From NCBI GenBank assembly GCA_903881565.1, contig CAIRTR010000057.1:1-36803 (forward strand): a stretch of 36,803 nucleotides of DNA. The letters run 5' to 3'. Below are positions 1 to 8,177 of the stretch, piece by piece. Every line of letters begins with the position of its first letter. Within the stretch, counting starts at the first letter, position 1. This DNA comes from Oligoflexia bacterium (GTDB taxonomy: Bacteria; Bdellovibrionota; UBA1018). The position numbers and the translations under genes are program-made. A model generated the notes under the pieces. The model saw nothing but the letters and a program-made list of their open reading frames with translations. It made no database searches and had not been told where the DNA came from.

Positions 1-117
1 CTTACTATTACCCACAGATTTTGAACCGATTTGCCGATGCACATCCTGCCGAGAGGTCAAAAAGGCGTTTCCACCCGCGCCAAATGGTTATGATCCCTGG
101 CTCACCGTCGCCTTTTC
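1..117 (-). repeat. Left inverted repeat of the IS element
   Basis: Positions 1-117 are the exact reverse complement of 1883-1999. Identity stops abruptly at 118 (c here, t expected from 1882). The minus strand therefore carries a second copy of the transposase C-terminal codons without the rest of the gene. Only 29 bp separate it from the stop codon of the DUF6788 gene. Confidence 0.9.
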
Positions 118-146
118 CCACCAAGTCGGATGAAGACCGACGAGGC

Positions 147-452
147 TCATTGTTTCGGTATTTGAGCTGAGTTTACCCAAGGTGCGTCCGAAATCGCCAT
201 TTTTAGAACGTCATCTATTCTCTTTTTGAAGCTATTGTAGCTGTGAATTCGCTTCCTACATTCAAGAGCAACTTCTTTGCTGATAGTTTTTGTTGTTCGT
301 TTTCCATCAATAAAGCCGGTCCATCTATAATAGGTTCCATGTAGTTTTGGCTTTTTTGACCAACAAATACACGACTTTTTCCCACATCTGCTTTTCGCAG
401 TAGATACACTTCCCGGCAATATTGGCTCTGTTATTTGAATTGTTATTTTCAT
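147..452 (-). CDS. DUF6788-like small protein carried by the IS element
   Basis: The gene encodes a 101-aa basic protein. It carries the family pattern GSVS...RCGKKSCIC...HGTYYRWTG followed by GKR and a conserved C-terminal helix region. From family knowledge, this matches the small DUF6788 proteins often found beside transposases and integrases; their function is not established. The CxKxxCxC cluster could bind a metal (inference). The gene is divergent from the transposase with an 80-bp gap that must contain both promoters. AAGGA lies immediately before the ATG and AGGAGA about 12 bases upstream. It ends 29 bp inside the left inverted repeat, so it is most likely an accessory gene of the element and not a host gene. 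Confidence 0.6.
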   Translation of the reverse strand: MKITIQITEPILPGSVSTAKSRCGKKSCICWSKKPKLHGTYYRWTGFIDGKRTTKTISKEVALECRKRIHSYNSFKKRIDDVLKMAISDAPWVNSAQIPKQ

Positions 453-531
453 TCCTTGCTATTTCTCCTGATGTAATCATACATTAGGATCTTTTAAATA
501 TCAACTGCCATTTTTGGAAAAATGAAAATTT

Positions 532-1992
532 ATGACAACTACTCGCCACGCCGGAAACTTAGGGAAAGACTGGGCTGCTAATGAATTTGGAGAATCTGAA
601 TTCGGTGATTCTCGGCTAAACGTTAGATTAGTGAATCTGGCTAATAGCTTTATAGAGTCGCCGCAGAGTCCAATTAATCAAAGTTGTAAATTCTGGCATG
701 AGAGTAAGGCCGCGTATCGCTTTTTTAAAAATGATAAAGTAACCGCCAAAAGAATTTTGGCGCCGCATATTCGACAAACCGTTATGCGTGCTGCGCAGGA
801 CCCCACTGTTTTGGTCATTCAGGATACCAGTTACATTTCTTATGCAGGACATAGAAAGACTAAAGGCCTGGGAATAATTCGCAGCGAATATCAAGGGGCG
901 GCCCAGGGGCTTGTCATGCACACATCGTTTGCCGTCAATTCGGAGGGAATCCCGCTGGGAATTGTGGATCAAAATATCTTCTCACGACAGCTTATGTCAA
1001 AAGCAAAAAAGGCTTTGCGAAAAAAGAGTGGCGGAACCCGACTGCTGTTGGAAGAAAAGGAGAGTATCCGTTGGCTAAATGGAGTTCGAAATACGGTCGA
1101 TGCGTTTCGCGATTCAAAGACCAAAGTGGTTACCGTCTGCGATCGAGAGGGGGATTTTTACGACCTTTACAAGTTTTCTCAAGAGATCAATACTTCGGTC
1201 CTCATTCGTGCTTCAAGTGACCGTAGAATCAATAAGTCTGTTCGCCGATCCAGACTTCCTGAGGATAAACTTTGGGGGCTTTTATCGAGACAGCCTTGCC
1301 AAGGAAAAATCGTTTTAGAACTTCCGCCAAAAGCAGATCGACAGGCGAGGGCTGCACACTTAGAGATTCGTTTTTCACCTCTAACAATGAATCCACCCAC
1401 AAACTACTACTTCCAGGTAAACAACGGCAAGAAAAAGACTTATCCGAAATTAAACGCAATCTACGTCAAAGAAGTTGGCGCACCAAAAGGTGAAGCCCCA
1501 CTTGAGTGGATGCTATTGACTGATCTGGAAGTGACAAATATTCATCAGGCCTTGGAAAAAATCAAATGGTACACGTACAGATGGAGAATTGAGATTTTTC
1601 ACAAAATTCTTAAATCTGGCTTACATGTTGAAAAATGCAGATTAAATACCGCCGATCGCCTTAAACGGTATTTAACGCTAATGAGCGTTATCGCCTGGAG
1701 ATTGTATTGGATAACGCTGATCAATAGAGCCACCCCAAAAATGCCGTGCACATGTCTCATTACAGAAAGGCAATGGAAACTCCTTTATCTGCAGATCCAT
1801 AAAAACCGCACACTTCCGAAAACAACGCCCAGTATTCGCGAAGTCACTCGTTGGATCGCTCAATTAGGCGGATTTCTAGCCAGAAAAGGCGACGGTGAGC
1901 CAGGGATCATAACCATTTGGCGCGGGTGGAAACGCCTTTTTGACCTCTCGGCAGGATGTGCATCGGCAAATCGGTTCAAAATCTGTGGGTAA
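532..1992 (+). CDS. IS4-family (IS50/Tn5-type) DDE transposase
   Basis: The protein has 486 aa, close to the 476 aa of Tn5 transposase, and probably catalyses cut-and-paste transposition of the surrounding element. The N-terminal DNA-binding part has the LGDSRLNxRL-like block (GDSRLNVRLVNLA, about 25-37) and the AYRFF motif (61-65). The DDE catalytic residues are visible as D98 (IQDTSYISY), D204 (VCDREGDFYDLY) and E354. E354 lies in a perfect YREK signature, Y347-R350-E354-K361. The C-terminal dimerisation part ends in GGFLARKGDGEPG and WRGWKRL, typical of the family. The last 36 or so codons lie inside the right inverted repeat. No frameshift is visible, so it looks active. Confidence 0.95.
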   Translation: MTTTRHAGNLGKDWAANEFGESEFGDSRLNVRLVNLANSFIESPQSPINQSCKFWHESKAAYRFFKNDKVTAKRILAPHIRQTVMRAAQDPTVLVIQDTSYISYAGHRKTKGLGIIRSEYQGAAQGLVMHTSFAVNSEGIPLGIVDQNIFSRQLMSKAKKALRKKSGGTRLLLEEKESIRWLNGVRNTVDAFRDSKTKVVTVCDREGDFYDLYKFSQEINTSVLIRASSDRRINKSVRRSRLPEDKLWGLLSRQPCQGKIVLELPPKADRQARAAHLEIRFSPLTMNPPTNYYFQVNNGKKKTYPKLNAIYVKEVGAPKGEAPLEWMLLTDLEVTNIHQALEKIKWYTYRWRIEIFHKILKSGLHVEKCRLNTADRLKRYLTLMSVIAWRLYWITLINRATPKMPCTCLITERQWKLLYLQIHKNRTLPKTTPSIREVTRWIAQLGGFLARKGDGEPGIITIWRGWKRLFDLSAGCASANRFKICG

Positions 1993-1999
1993 TAGTAAG
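1883..1999 (+). repeat. Right inverted repeat of the IS element
   Basis: This is the exact inverted copy of 1-117. It contains the final transposase codons (from about G in KGDGEPG), the stop codon (1990-1992) and 7 further bases. Because the coding sequence is conserved across the transposase family, the right copy is the likely source and the left copy the duplicate (inference). Confidence 0.9.
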
Positions 2000-2131
2000 G
2001 TGGAGTGGGGCAGGGATCTTGTGGGCGTTGGGAAGTATTTTCTGAAAAACGAATACGACGCGATTCATGTCCTGACGTTGAATAACTGGCCCGAAGTTAG
2101 TTTGCAGGAAGCTCGGGCGGGGCCGGGCTAA
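2000..2131 (+). other. Possible 3' remnant of an ORF interrupted by the IS
   Basis: Immediately after the right repeat an open frame runs 43 codons to a TAA (2129-2131). Its composition is protein-like, including KYFLKNEYDAIHVLTLNNWP. It has no start or ribosome binding site of its own. It could be the tail of a gene broken by the insertion, or chance. No homologue is recognised. The remaining 2132-2242 shows nothing beyond the AGGGA ribosome binding site of the next gene. Confidence 0.2.
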
Positions 2132-2242
2132 GGTCGGCGGGCGCGTGAATTAAGCCAGGTCTTTTTGCCTTAAGTGTCAAAAATATACCGCTGGCGAAAG
2201 CCTTTAAAAGTGGAATAATTGAAGCAGGTGAGGGAATAAACA

Positions 2243-3217
2243 ATGCTGTCCGCGGTGCTGCTTTTGACGTTATTGGGAGGAGATGCACGTGCTGAAGTTC
2301 TCAATTCAGCTTTGTGCAATGGGAAGGCTATTGATCTCAAAGTGAAGTGGGATGCGACCCTGGAAGACCTCCAGGCCTTCTCAAAGGTTCAGGAAGGAAA
2401 ACAGCAGCAACTTCTGAAGTCGATTGGGGGGCGGGTGTCGTCGAGTTCGCTTCAGAAACTCAAGGACGCGAAAATACAATTTGAAACAGAATTTAAAAAC
2501 AAGATTCCGGATGGTCCGGGCTCCAAGCCCAAGGCGCAGATGGATGTTCTGCATCGCGCGAGATTTGTCAGGGAAACATCAGGGCCTTGGCTCTCTGAAG
2601 TTCACAAAGAAGTGGCAGCAAAGGGTTTGCCTCAAAACTTCGCGCAGTGTGCTGCAGGTGGAACAGGAAAGTGGGATACGGTTGAGGGTGGCATTGGCTG
2701 CAATCTGACGTTTCCCGCCTTTCAGGATATTGGCTCAGAAAAGTCGACACGAAAGCAGCGCTCCGCCCGCCTTATGACCTCGCTTAGCCTTCGACAGTCC
2801 CTCGATGATGGCAGTGTCGAGATCGTAACGTGTGACTTCGATTTCATTAGAATAAAAGGGGACCCGAACAATCGGGCGGCCACGGTCGAGGTTTGCAGCG
2901 CGCTTGTGCCGGGCGAAGCGCGTCCGCAAGTGCGACGGACTTTTGCATTGCATGCCCTGGATGCGCCTTTTTTAGGAGATGACGGCTGGGAGTTTGACGG
3001 GAGCGAAAGTGGCATTGAGAAAAGGCGTGAAATTCAGGCGAAATATGTGCGGGCCGGTCTGGAGAGTGCGGGTTGCACGAGTTCCGAAAAAAGCCCATCT
3101 CCTGATTTGATCCCCGGGGCGAGTCGGACTTCGGAAAAGCCTGCTGACGTTGCGCCGAGCGAGCCAAAGAGTGCGCCTGCGGGGTCGAAAGATTCTGGCA
3201 GCGAAAAAGCCTATTAG
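2243..3217 (+). CDS. Exported protein of unknown function
   Basis: This is a 324-aa protein with a short hydrophobic N-terminus ending ARA-E (about residue 17), read as a Sec signal peptide. It lacks the usual positively charged start. An in-frame TAA lies six bases upstream and AGGGA sits 7 bases before the ATG, so this start is well fixed. The middle contains several cysteines (ALCNG, QCAAG, IGCNL, VTCDF, EVCSA, AGCTS). The last 50 residues are a low-complexity Ser/Pro/Ala/Lys tail. No domain is recognised. It overlaps the convergent methyltransferase gene by 4 bp at the stop codons. A periplasmic or secreted location is likely; no function is proposed. Confidence 0.75.
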   Translation: MLSAVLLLTLLGGDARAEVLNSALCNGKAIDLKVKWDATLEDLQAFSKVQEGKQQQLLKSIGGRVSSSSLQKLKDAKIQFETEFKNKIPDGPGSKPKAQMDVLHRARFVRETSGPWLSEVHKEVAAKGLPQNFAQCAAGGTGKWDTVEGGIGCNLTFPAFQDIGSEKSTRKQRSARLMTSLSLRQSLDDGSVEIVTCDFDFIRIKGDPNNRAATVEVCSALVPGEARPQVRRTFALHALDAPFLGDDGWEFDGSESGIEKRREIQAKYVRAGLESAGCTSSEKSPSPDLIPGASRTSEKPADVAPSEPKSAPAGSKDSGSEKAY

Positions 3218-4002
3218 CGTTTCTCCACCACCAAGGTCTGATGCCACGACGAGGGCGTATAGGGTTCGCCGCCTAGCATTCCCCATTTTCCGATCACGCG
3301 CATGCCTACTTTTGCAAACTCACGCCCAAAGTCTTGGGGGGAATAAACATTTTGGCCAAAATCGAAGCGCTTGCTCACGCCCTTCTTGGGATCGATGAGA
3401 ATCCATCTCGCGGTGATGCGTTTTTTTACAGAGTCATAACTGGCTTGATCCAAAAAGAATCGCCCACGGCTGAGTTCAAGCCAGTGTTGTCTGGGGCCTG
3501 CGGCAAAGACCTTGCGTACCCCGGGTTCATTTAAGGTGTTGATGATGAGTTTGCCGCCGGGTTTAAGGACGCGGGCGATCTCGCGGATGACTCGAAGATC
3601 GTCGGAGCGCTTGTCAAAATAGCCAAAGGCGTTCCAAAGATTCAAGACGAGATCGAAGCTTTGCGCAGGGATCTCTCGCTTGTAACTTCGCATATCCGCA
3701 AGCACGAACTCCGGCCGCAGAGGACGGGGGAGCGCCCGTGCGAGGCTTCGAAACTGTTTTTCGTAAAGAGTGGAGTAATCCAAGCCCGTCACTTTATAGC
3801 CGTGCAAGGCCAGCTCCCGGCAATGCCGGCCTTGTCCACAGGCGAGATCCAAAATCCGCGCGCCGGGTGCGGGTTTGACTGCGGAGAGGATGGTTTGGAT
3901 TTCATCTTGAGTCTTGTTGTTTTGCCAGCCGAAGATCACTGCGGTGAGCTCAGGATCAAGGTAAAGGGATTGCCACCAGGGCGTGCGTGATTTTGTGGGC
4001 AT
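3214..4002 (-). CDS. Class I SAM-dependent methyltransferase
   Basis: The protein is about 262 aa with a Rossmann-type methyltransferase core. Motif I is ILDLACGQGRHC (E/DxGxGxG-like SAM binding), followed by the acidic end of strand 2 in VTGLDYS. FVLADMR and FDLVLNLWNAFGYF follow as motifs II-III, then VLKPGGKLIINTL. This resembles the Methyltransf_11/25 families; the substrate cannot be read from sequence. Start choice: a GTG at 4017 overlaps the upstream gene by 13 bp, while the ATG at 4002 lies just past that gene's stop and is preferred. It is the last gene of a probable three-gene minus-strand operon with the papain-like protein and the 418-aa exported protein. Confidence 0.85.
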   Translation of the reverse strand: MPTKSRTPWWQSLYLDPELTAVIFGWQNNKTQDEIQTILSAVKPAPGARILDLACGQGRHCRELALHGYKVTGLDYSTLYEKQFRSLARALPRPLRPEFVLADMRSYKREIPAQSFDLVLNLWNAFGYFDKRSDDLRVIREIARVLKPGGKLIINTLNEPGVRKVFAAGPRQHWLELSRGRFFLDQASYDSVKKRITARWILIDPKKGVSKRFDFGQNVYSPQDFGREFAKVGMRVIGKWGMLGGEPYTPSSWHQTLVVEKR

Positions 4003-4004
4003 GA

Positions 4005-5126
4005 CTATGGGATCCACGCGAGCTTAAGCAGATTATCCCCAATGCGTTTGCGGTCAACCCACACCTGCCCGTTTTCGCATTGTTTGGGATCATAGTAGGA
4101 ATCACAAGTGGGACCCGCGGCATTGCGAATGAGGAACTGGCACGAGCCATCGGGGGCTTTGCGCCGGCCGATGATGACGGAGGCGTGAAGGTTACAGTTT
4201 AAGTCATAATCGAAGTCGCCGGTAAAGATCGACTTTTCGCGGTTCTTTTGAAACAAAATAGAAGCGCAGTAGGTGATACCGATGGGTTGCGGATTTTTGG
4301 TGCTGAGCCGCTCATGGATCAGATGAATAAAATGCTCAGAGGCTTTTTCCCCCGGAAAGCGCGCGAGAACTTCGTCGGCGTCAAGATGCTCAGGCGCTGG
4401 AAGGTTTGACAGTGGGGTGGTGTGATTTTTACAGGCAAGATCGATCACCTCTTTGAGAAAAGGGCTGACGCTCCGGGATCTGAGTGCCGCTTTAAGTTGG
4501 CGAACAATCGTTTTATTGCTGGAACTCAAGGTCTCAAGAACAGGGAATTTACATAAAATCAGATCCGCGACTTCATCGGTATTTTCGCCAGGTGCCCGAA
4601 GTTTCGAGGAGGCAGTAGGGCGGGCTTGACCGTAGGCGTAGAGATTCTTTAATTCCTGTATGGCCGAATTGAGCTCTTCGCTCCCGGGCAGTTTTTGAAT
4701 TGCTTCATAGCTGCACGATCCGGCTCTTCGGCCGGCTCCAATGGCCATCCAAATCATGCCGCCCTCAAGGGGCGAGATGTGGTTTTTCGTTCGAAACTCG
4801 TTATTATACACTCCGTCTTGGGTGGCTAGCGCCAGGGGCGAGGTTAATTGCTTGGGTTGTTTTGTGTCGTGTGAAAAACGGTAAGCGTCGATCATTTGGG
4901 CCGCAGCGTAGGCAAAGCAAAGCGGAGTGTTTCCCTGATTCAGGACCGGCATTTTTGAGAATTCCATGGGTCCGCCTGGGGCGTCCAGACGAACCGCGGA
5001 GCAATCGTCTTGGGACGCCGCGGACGCAGGGGCTGCAGGGGGGGCTGCCAAGCAAGGTGCGGAATAAATTCCGGCAAGCAGGCTGAGGGTGTAGGCGCTC
5101 AAGAGTTGGGGGATGAGCCTTTTCAT
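4005..5126 (-). CDS. Secreted papain-like (C1-type) cysteine peptidase homologue
   Basis: This is a 373-aa protein with a Sec signal peptide (about residues 1-28, cleavage near CLA-AP). The papain-type active-site arrangement is visible. Q64-G65 comes six residues before C70 in NQGNTPLCFAYAAA (oxyanion-hole Gln and nucleophile Cys). H314 is in LHASVIIG, and N335 is in FLIRNAAG. This order and spacing fit the C1 peptidase fold. Many extra cysteines suggest disulfides outside the cytoplasm. All catalytic residues are present, so activity is plausible (inference). It lies 6 bp downstream of the 418-aa exported protein and directly before the methyltransferase, consistent with one transcript. The substrate is unknown. 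Confidence 0.75.
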   Translation of the reverse strand: MKRLIPQLLSAYTLSLLAGIYSAPCLAAPPAAPASAASQDDCSAVRLDAPGGPMEFSKMPVLNQGNTPLCFAYAAAQMIDAYRFSHDTKQPKQLTSPLALATQDGVYNNEFRTKNHISPLEGGMIWMAIGAGRRAGSCSYEAIQKLPGSEELNSAIQELKNLYAYGQARPTASSKLRAPGENTDEVADLILCKFPVLETLSSSNKTIVRQLKAALRSRSVSPFLKEVIDLACKNHTTPLSNLPAPEHLDADEVLARFPGEKASEHFIHLIHERLSTKNPQPIGITYCASILFQKNREKSIFTGDFDYDLNCNLHASVIIGRRKAPDGSCQFLIRNAAGPTCDSYYDPKQCENGQVWVDRKRIGDNLLKLAWIP

Positions 5127-5132
5127 TTTAGC

Positions 5133-6389
5133 TTATCTCCCTGGCGCGGCGGTGGTTTTCTCAGCGGCCTTCGCTTGGGCGTGCTCGGTGTTTGTTGGTT
5201 TTTCAGACGCCGAGTTTTGGACGAGTCGGCTGAGCATTCGGCAGGCGTCGGGGTTCTCGCCCAATTTTGATTTTTCTTTTGTCTTACCGTCAATCACATT
5301 GAAGAGGTGTTGCGCCTGGGTCCGGAGTCGCGCCTCGTTGGCAGGCGTGAGACGATCTTTGTTCTTGGCGAGAAACTCTGTGAGTTTTCGAGCTTGAGTC
5401 AACGCCTGGCCTTGAAGAAGAAGGTTGCGGATTGCCGAATGGGTCTCTTTGATTTCGCTATCGGGCATCGTGTCTTGATTCTGGGCGAGCCATTGTTGTT
5501 TTTCGCAGGCCTGTCTCACAGGTTCTCTTTGAGAAGGGACGATCACTAATCCGTGAAAAAATACACCGAATTGGGGCGATCGAAAAGTCATTACAAATAA
5601 CCCGTCTCCGAGAGGAGCGAATCGGGCGTCTCCGGTGACTCCTCCGTCCCTATAACTTGCGTCTCCGGTGTTGGATTCGGTCAGTTTGAACGTATTCATT
5701 TTCTTCGGAACGAGTTCGTAGGTTCGGCTATCCTTTGAATAGTCCGAGTTTCCCTGGATCATAATCGTTTTGGTATCGGCGGCGTAAAGATTAAGGCGGT
5801 TGTGCCACTCCTTGGTTTTTTCATTGAATCCGCATGATACCGGTAGATGCGGCTCAATACGTGAAGAAGCTGGATTTAGTGGAAAAGCAATGAGTTCTGA
5901 AAAATCCACAGGGTGGGGATTCTTATCATAAGCTCGAGCCAAGGCCTTGATCACTTCAATGTCTTTGACGTCTTTAGGACATTGGTGGGTGGTCGCAAAA
6001 TCCTTGGTCACTTCACGGGTGAGTTTTGCCTCCGGTTGAGCTTGCGCTGCGAGCTGCTCGGGAGTGAGGTATTTTTCGCATTCAGGCAAAGTGGGGGAGC
6101 CAGGCTTAAAGGAGAGTTTGCACATGCAAGCAGTCCATCCCTCCATATCGCCTTTGTCAGTAAACTCATCGCACTCGAATTTTGCAGGAGTGTGGGCGCC
6201 TTCGATATAGGTGTAGCTGGGGCGATGAATTTCTCCTTCGATTAATTGCTCACTAAAATCATAAAATTTTGAAATGTCGGGGCCTTTGGATTTACCTTTC
6301 GCACTCGCGGGGGTTGCGCCTGCGAGCATGATGGAAAACAAGAGTACGCCCATTAGCAGTGATCTAGAGCTGAAATGTATGGTTCTCAT
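5133..6389 (-). CDS. Exported protein of unknown function, first gene of a three-gene operon
   Basis: The protein is about 418 aa with a clear signal peptide (hydrophobic SLLMGVLLFSIMLAGA then ASA-KG). Two in-frame ATGs exist. AGGAG is one base from the first (6395) but seven from the second (6389), so 6389 is chosen. The mature part has paired cysteines (FECDEF, TACMCK, PECEKY, HQCPKD, SCGFN, RQACEK, DACRML), suggesting an oxidised periplasmic or surface protein. The C-terminal third is helical and charged. No family is recognised. It precedes the papain-like gene by only 6 bp. The region upstream (6390-6610) shows no gene and no convincing promoter. Confidence 0.75.
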   Translation of the reverse strand: MRTIHFSSRSLLMGVLLFSIMLAGATPASAKGKSKGPDISKFYDFSEQLIEGEIHRPSYTYIEGAHTPAKFECDEFTDKGDMEGWTACMCKLSFKPGSPTLPECEKYLTPEQLAAQAQPEAKLTREVTKDFATTHQCPKDVKDIEVIKALARAYDKNPHPVDFSELIAFPLNPASSRIEPHLPVSCGFNEKTKEWHNRLNLYAADTKTIMIQGNSDYSKDSRTYELVPKKMNTFKLTESNTGDASYRDGGVTGDARFAPLGDGLFVMTFRSPQFGVFFHGLVIVPSQREPVRQACEKQQWLAQNQDTMPDSEIKETHSAIRNLLLQGQALTQARKLTEFLAKNKDRLTPANEARLRTQAQHLFNVIDGKTKEKSKLGENPDACRMLSRLVQNSASEKPTNTEHAQAKAAEKTTAAPGR

Positions 6390-6610
6390 GGTCATGCTCC
6401 TATGGTCTTAGTTAGAGCAAGTTCCGTGCAAATGGGGGCTGAAAAATCGGGTTCCGCGGCCGAATTTATTTACCAACGAGAACCTGGCGTTAGCGGGTCC
6501 CGGTTGGATTTTTGGGGAGGGTCGTTTTCGACACACGGAAAAACGCGTTGGTTCGGCGCTGTCTAGGTTTTTGGCGAATTAGGGTTGGCTAGGCAGATCT
6601 CGGTGTGGGT

Positions 6611-7400
6611 TCACTCTTTCAAATATCGATTCATCATCAATGCCTCTCCATGGGTAAGGATCGCGGCATGAAGGTTGTGGCTGCTTGCCGCCCAAAGAAA
6701 AATCCTGAATATGGTGGACTTCAAGGAGATGCGAAGATCCACACTGGACTCCCGTTTTTTCATTAACGTAAGTACATTTGCCCTGATCACGTTTCCAAAC
6801 CGATCGTCGTATAGCTTGAGGAATATATCTATTTTTTGGTGGCGCTGGTTCTGACTCCGCCGGCGGAGTGGCTACTTGAGATTTCTTCGTGGCTTCGGGC
6901 TTTTTCTCAGGGTCGAGTTTCTTGAGTAGCGGTAAATCGGATTTCGGTTTGAGTTGCCGAAATCGGGCGTGATTGTTCCTGTCTTTCAGGAGTGGGAGCA
7001 AGCCCCGCGAGCATCTTGTCACACTCGCGGCGAGATTTTCCGAGAGTTTCTTGAACGACGGTCTTCTTTTGGTCTTGGCTATACGATTTGGATTTCTCCT
7101 CTTTTTTGAAGAAATGCTGAAGCGCACTTGCATTAGACAAGCTAAGCGCGCCGCTCTTTAGGGCCGTCTCGAGCTCGGGCAAATCTTTGAGTAGCCTCAT
7201 GGCTGAGATCCTTCGATCGATACTGGCTTCGCAATAGCCCAATCCCCGCCGGACATAATCAAAAAGGGAGCTAAATCCTTGTTCGGAATACAGGCGCCTG
7301 CGCTCCACTTCGCGAAGATGCCACAAGAGTTCGGTGGTGAGTTCGCGCTCGCGGGTGACGAGGAGGCGCGTTTGATTGAGAAGCTCAGAATCAGAAGCAT
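6611..7400 (-). pseudogene. Decayed HNH endonuclease (paralogue of the gene at 31585-32523)
   Basis: The pieces lie in more than one frame. The N-terminal part (readable to 7326 and beyond as LLNQTRLLVTRERELTTELL then WHLREVERRRLY) matches the start of the intact paralogue in order and helical pattern. The only well-placed ATG (7400, with AGAAGGG upstream) is one frame off. The middle jumps frame near 6920-6950 and the usual spacer is missing. The HNH part CTYVNEKTGVQCGS, EVHHIQDFSLGG is in the second frame. The expected final SSHNLHAAILTHGEALMM is found in yet another frame, ending at the TGA at 6611. At least two deletions or frameshifts are needed, so no active enzyme is expected. A single sequencing error would not explain it. 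Confidence 0.75.
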
Positions 7401-7587
7401 GAAAATTCGACCCTTCTGATACGCGCGAGGATGCGCAAGGGGTCGAGTGGTGGGCGATGTCGTGTGTTTAGGGCCTGTTTTAGGCGGGTTTCAAAGGTGA
7501 ATGTGGCGAAGGGCGTTTTTGGCGTCAAGGGGAAACTTCAATTTCTTTCGAAACCTCCCTACACTTAATCCAAAGAGGATCCCCGTT

Positions 7588-7726
7588 ATGAAAATGCACC
7601 TTACTGTTTTGGCTTTAGTGCTTTGTGGCGCGTGCGCCGCAGCCTTCGGGAGTGAAGCAGAGTAATCAATTGCAGATCGTCCGCGACGGTGAGGCGAGCG
7701 AAACGCCGAATAACCTGGTCCAGTAA
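7588..7726 (+). pseudogene. Short secreted peptide ORF, probably frameshifted
   Basis: An ATG at 7588 with AGAGGA upstream starts a 25-codon ORF (stop 7663-7665). It encodes a typical signal peptide (LTVLALVLCGACAAAFG). After GAAGCA, shifting one base gives a further open stretch encoding SNQLQIVRDGEASETPNNLV to a TAA at 7724-7726. The two parts together look like a 46-residue exported peptide with one extra base. It could equally be the remnant 5' end of a longer lost gene. Nothing is recognised in it. The stretch 7401-7587 contains no gene. Confidence 0.35.
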
Positions 7727-7733
7727 ATCAGGA

Positions 7734-8177
7734 CTACTTCAAAACGTATCTGCAGTTCGTCAGCTTCTCGATTCCGTCAATCGTCGATCGCGAAACGTAA
7801 GTCAACCAATTATCAAAGCGAGAGATGCGCGTGTTTTCAACGACGCGATGGCCGGGACCGTAAAGCATCGTGCTTGAATAGCGATAGTTGTAGATGAGCT
7901 CAAAGTCTTCAGCGGCAGAGTCTTTCCCTTTATTGATGTGTTCGAAAACTTTTGATTCGCGCGCTTTGCTCTGGGACTCATCGAAAAATGAGAAATCCAA
8001 GACCGTCTCGCCATTGCGATCGGCGGCTTCAACGTTTAGGGAAGAGGGGCAGTTCACGTTCGTAGCGCCTTCAAGCGCGTACTCGCCTGCGAAGTGAGAA
8101 GGCGTGGCTGCAAAAGCCGAAAAAGATCCCAGGGTGAGTGCACAGACAAGTGCAAGACGGGTGAGGGTAGAAATCAT
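7734..8177 (-). CDS. Small secreted protein of unknown function
   Basis: The protein has 147 aa when started at the ATG at 8177, which has a strong TAAGGAG six bases upstream. A longer frame to 8264 has no such signal and is rejected. Residues 1-23 form a Sec signal peptide (LALVCALTLGSFSAFA-AT). The mature domain of about 124 aa starts HFAGEYALEG and has just two cysteines (NVNCPSS, LTNCRYVLK), which could form one disulfide linking its ends. This looks like a small beta-rich periplasmic domain, but no family is recognised. It ends 8 bp from the broken peptide ORF on the other strand. Confidence 0.7.
   Translation of the reverse strand: MISTLTRLALVCALTLGSFSAFAATPSHFAGEYALEGATNVNCPSSLNVEAADRNGETVLDFSFFDESQSKARESKVFEHINKGKDSAAEDFELIYNYRYSSTMLYGPGHRVVENTRISRFDNWLTYVSRSTIDGIEKLTNCRYVLK

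Larger units (their letters stand above)
1..1999 (+). mobile_element. IS4-family (Tn5/IS50-like) insertion element with 117-bp inverted repeats
   Basis: The segment is bounded by a perfect inverted repeat (1-117 and 1883-1999). It holds a Tn5-type transposase on the plus strand and a divergent DUF6788 gene on the minus strand, about 2.0 kb in all. The left end may extend past the window edge, so the true terminus and any target duplication cannot be seen there. IS50-type ends are normally about 19 bp, so the long repeats are atypical. The right repeat contains the last codons of the transposase gene. An alternative is that positions 1-117 are the tail of a second, oppositely oriented copy, or an assembly overlap at the contig end. 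Confidence 0.85.

Noticed and set aside
2165-2189. TTGCCT/TATACC promoter before the 2243 gene
   Set aside because: The spacing is only 13 bp, too short for a sigma70-type promoter.
4003-4017. GTG start of the methyltransferase at 4017
   Set aside because: It overlaps the end of the papain-like gene and has no ribosome binding site; the ATG at 4002 fits better. This is not decisive.
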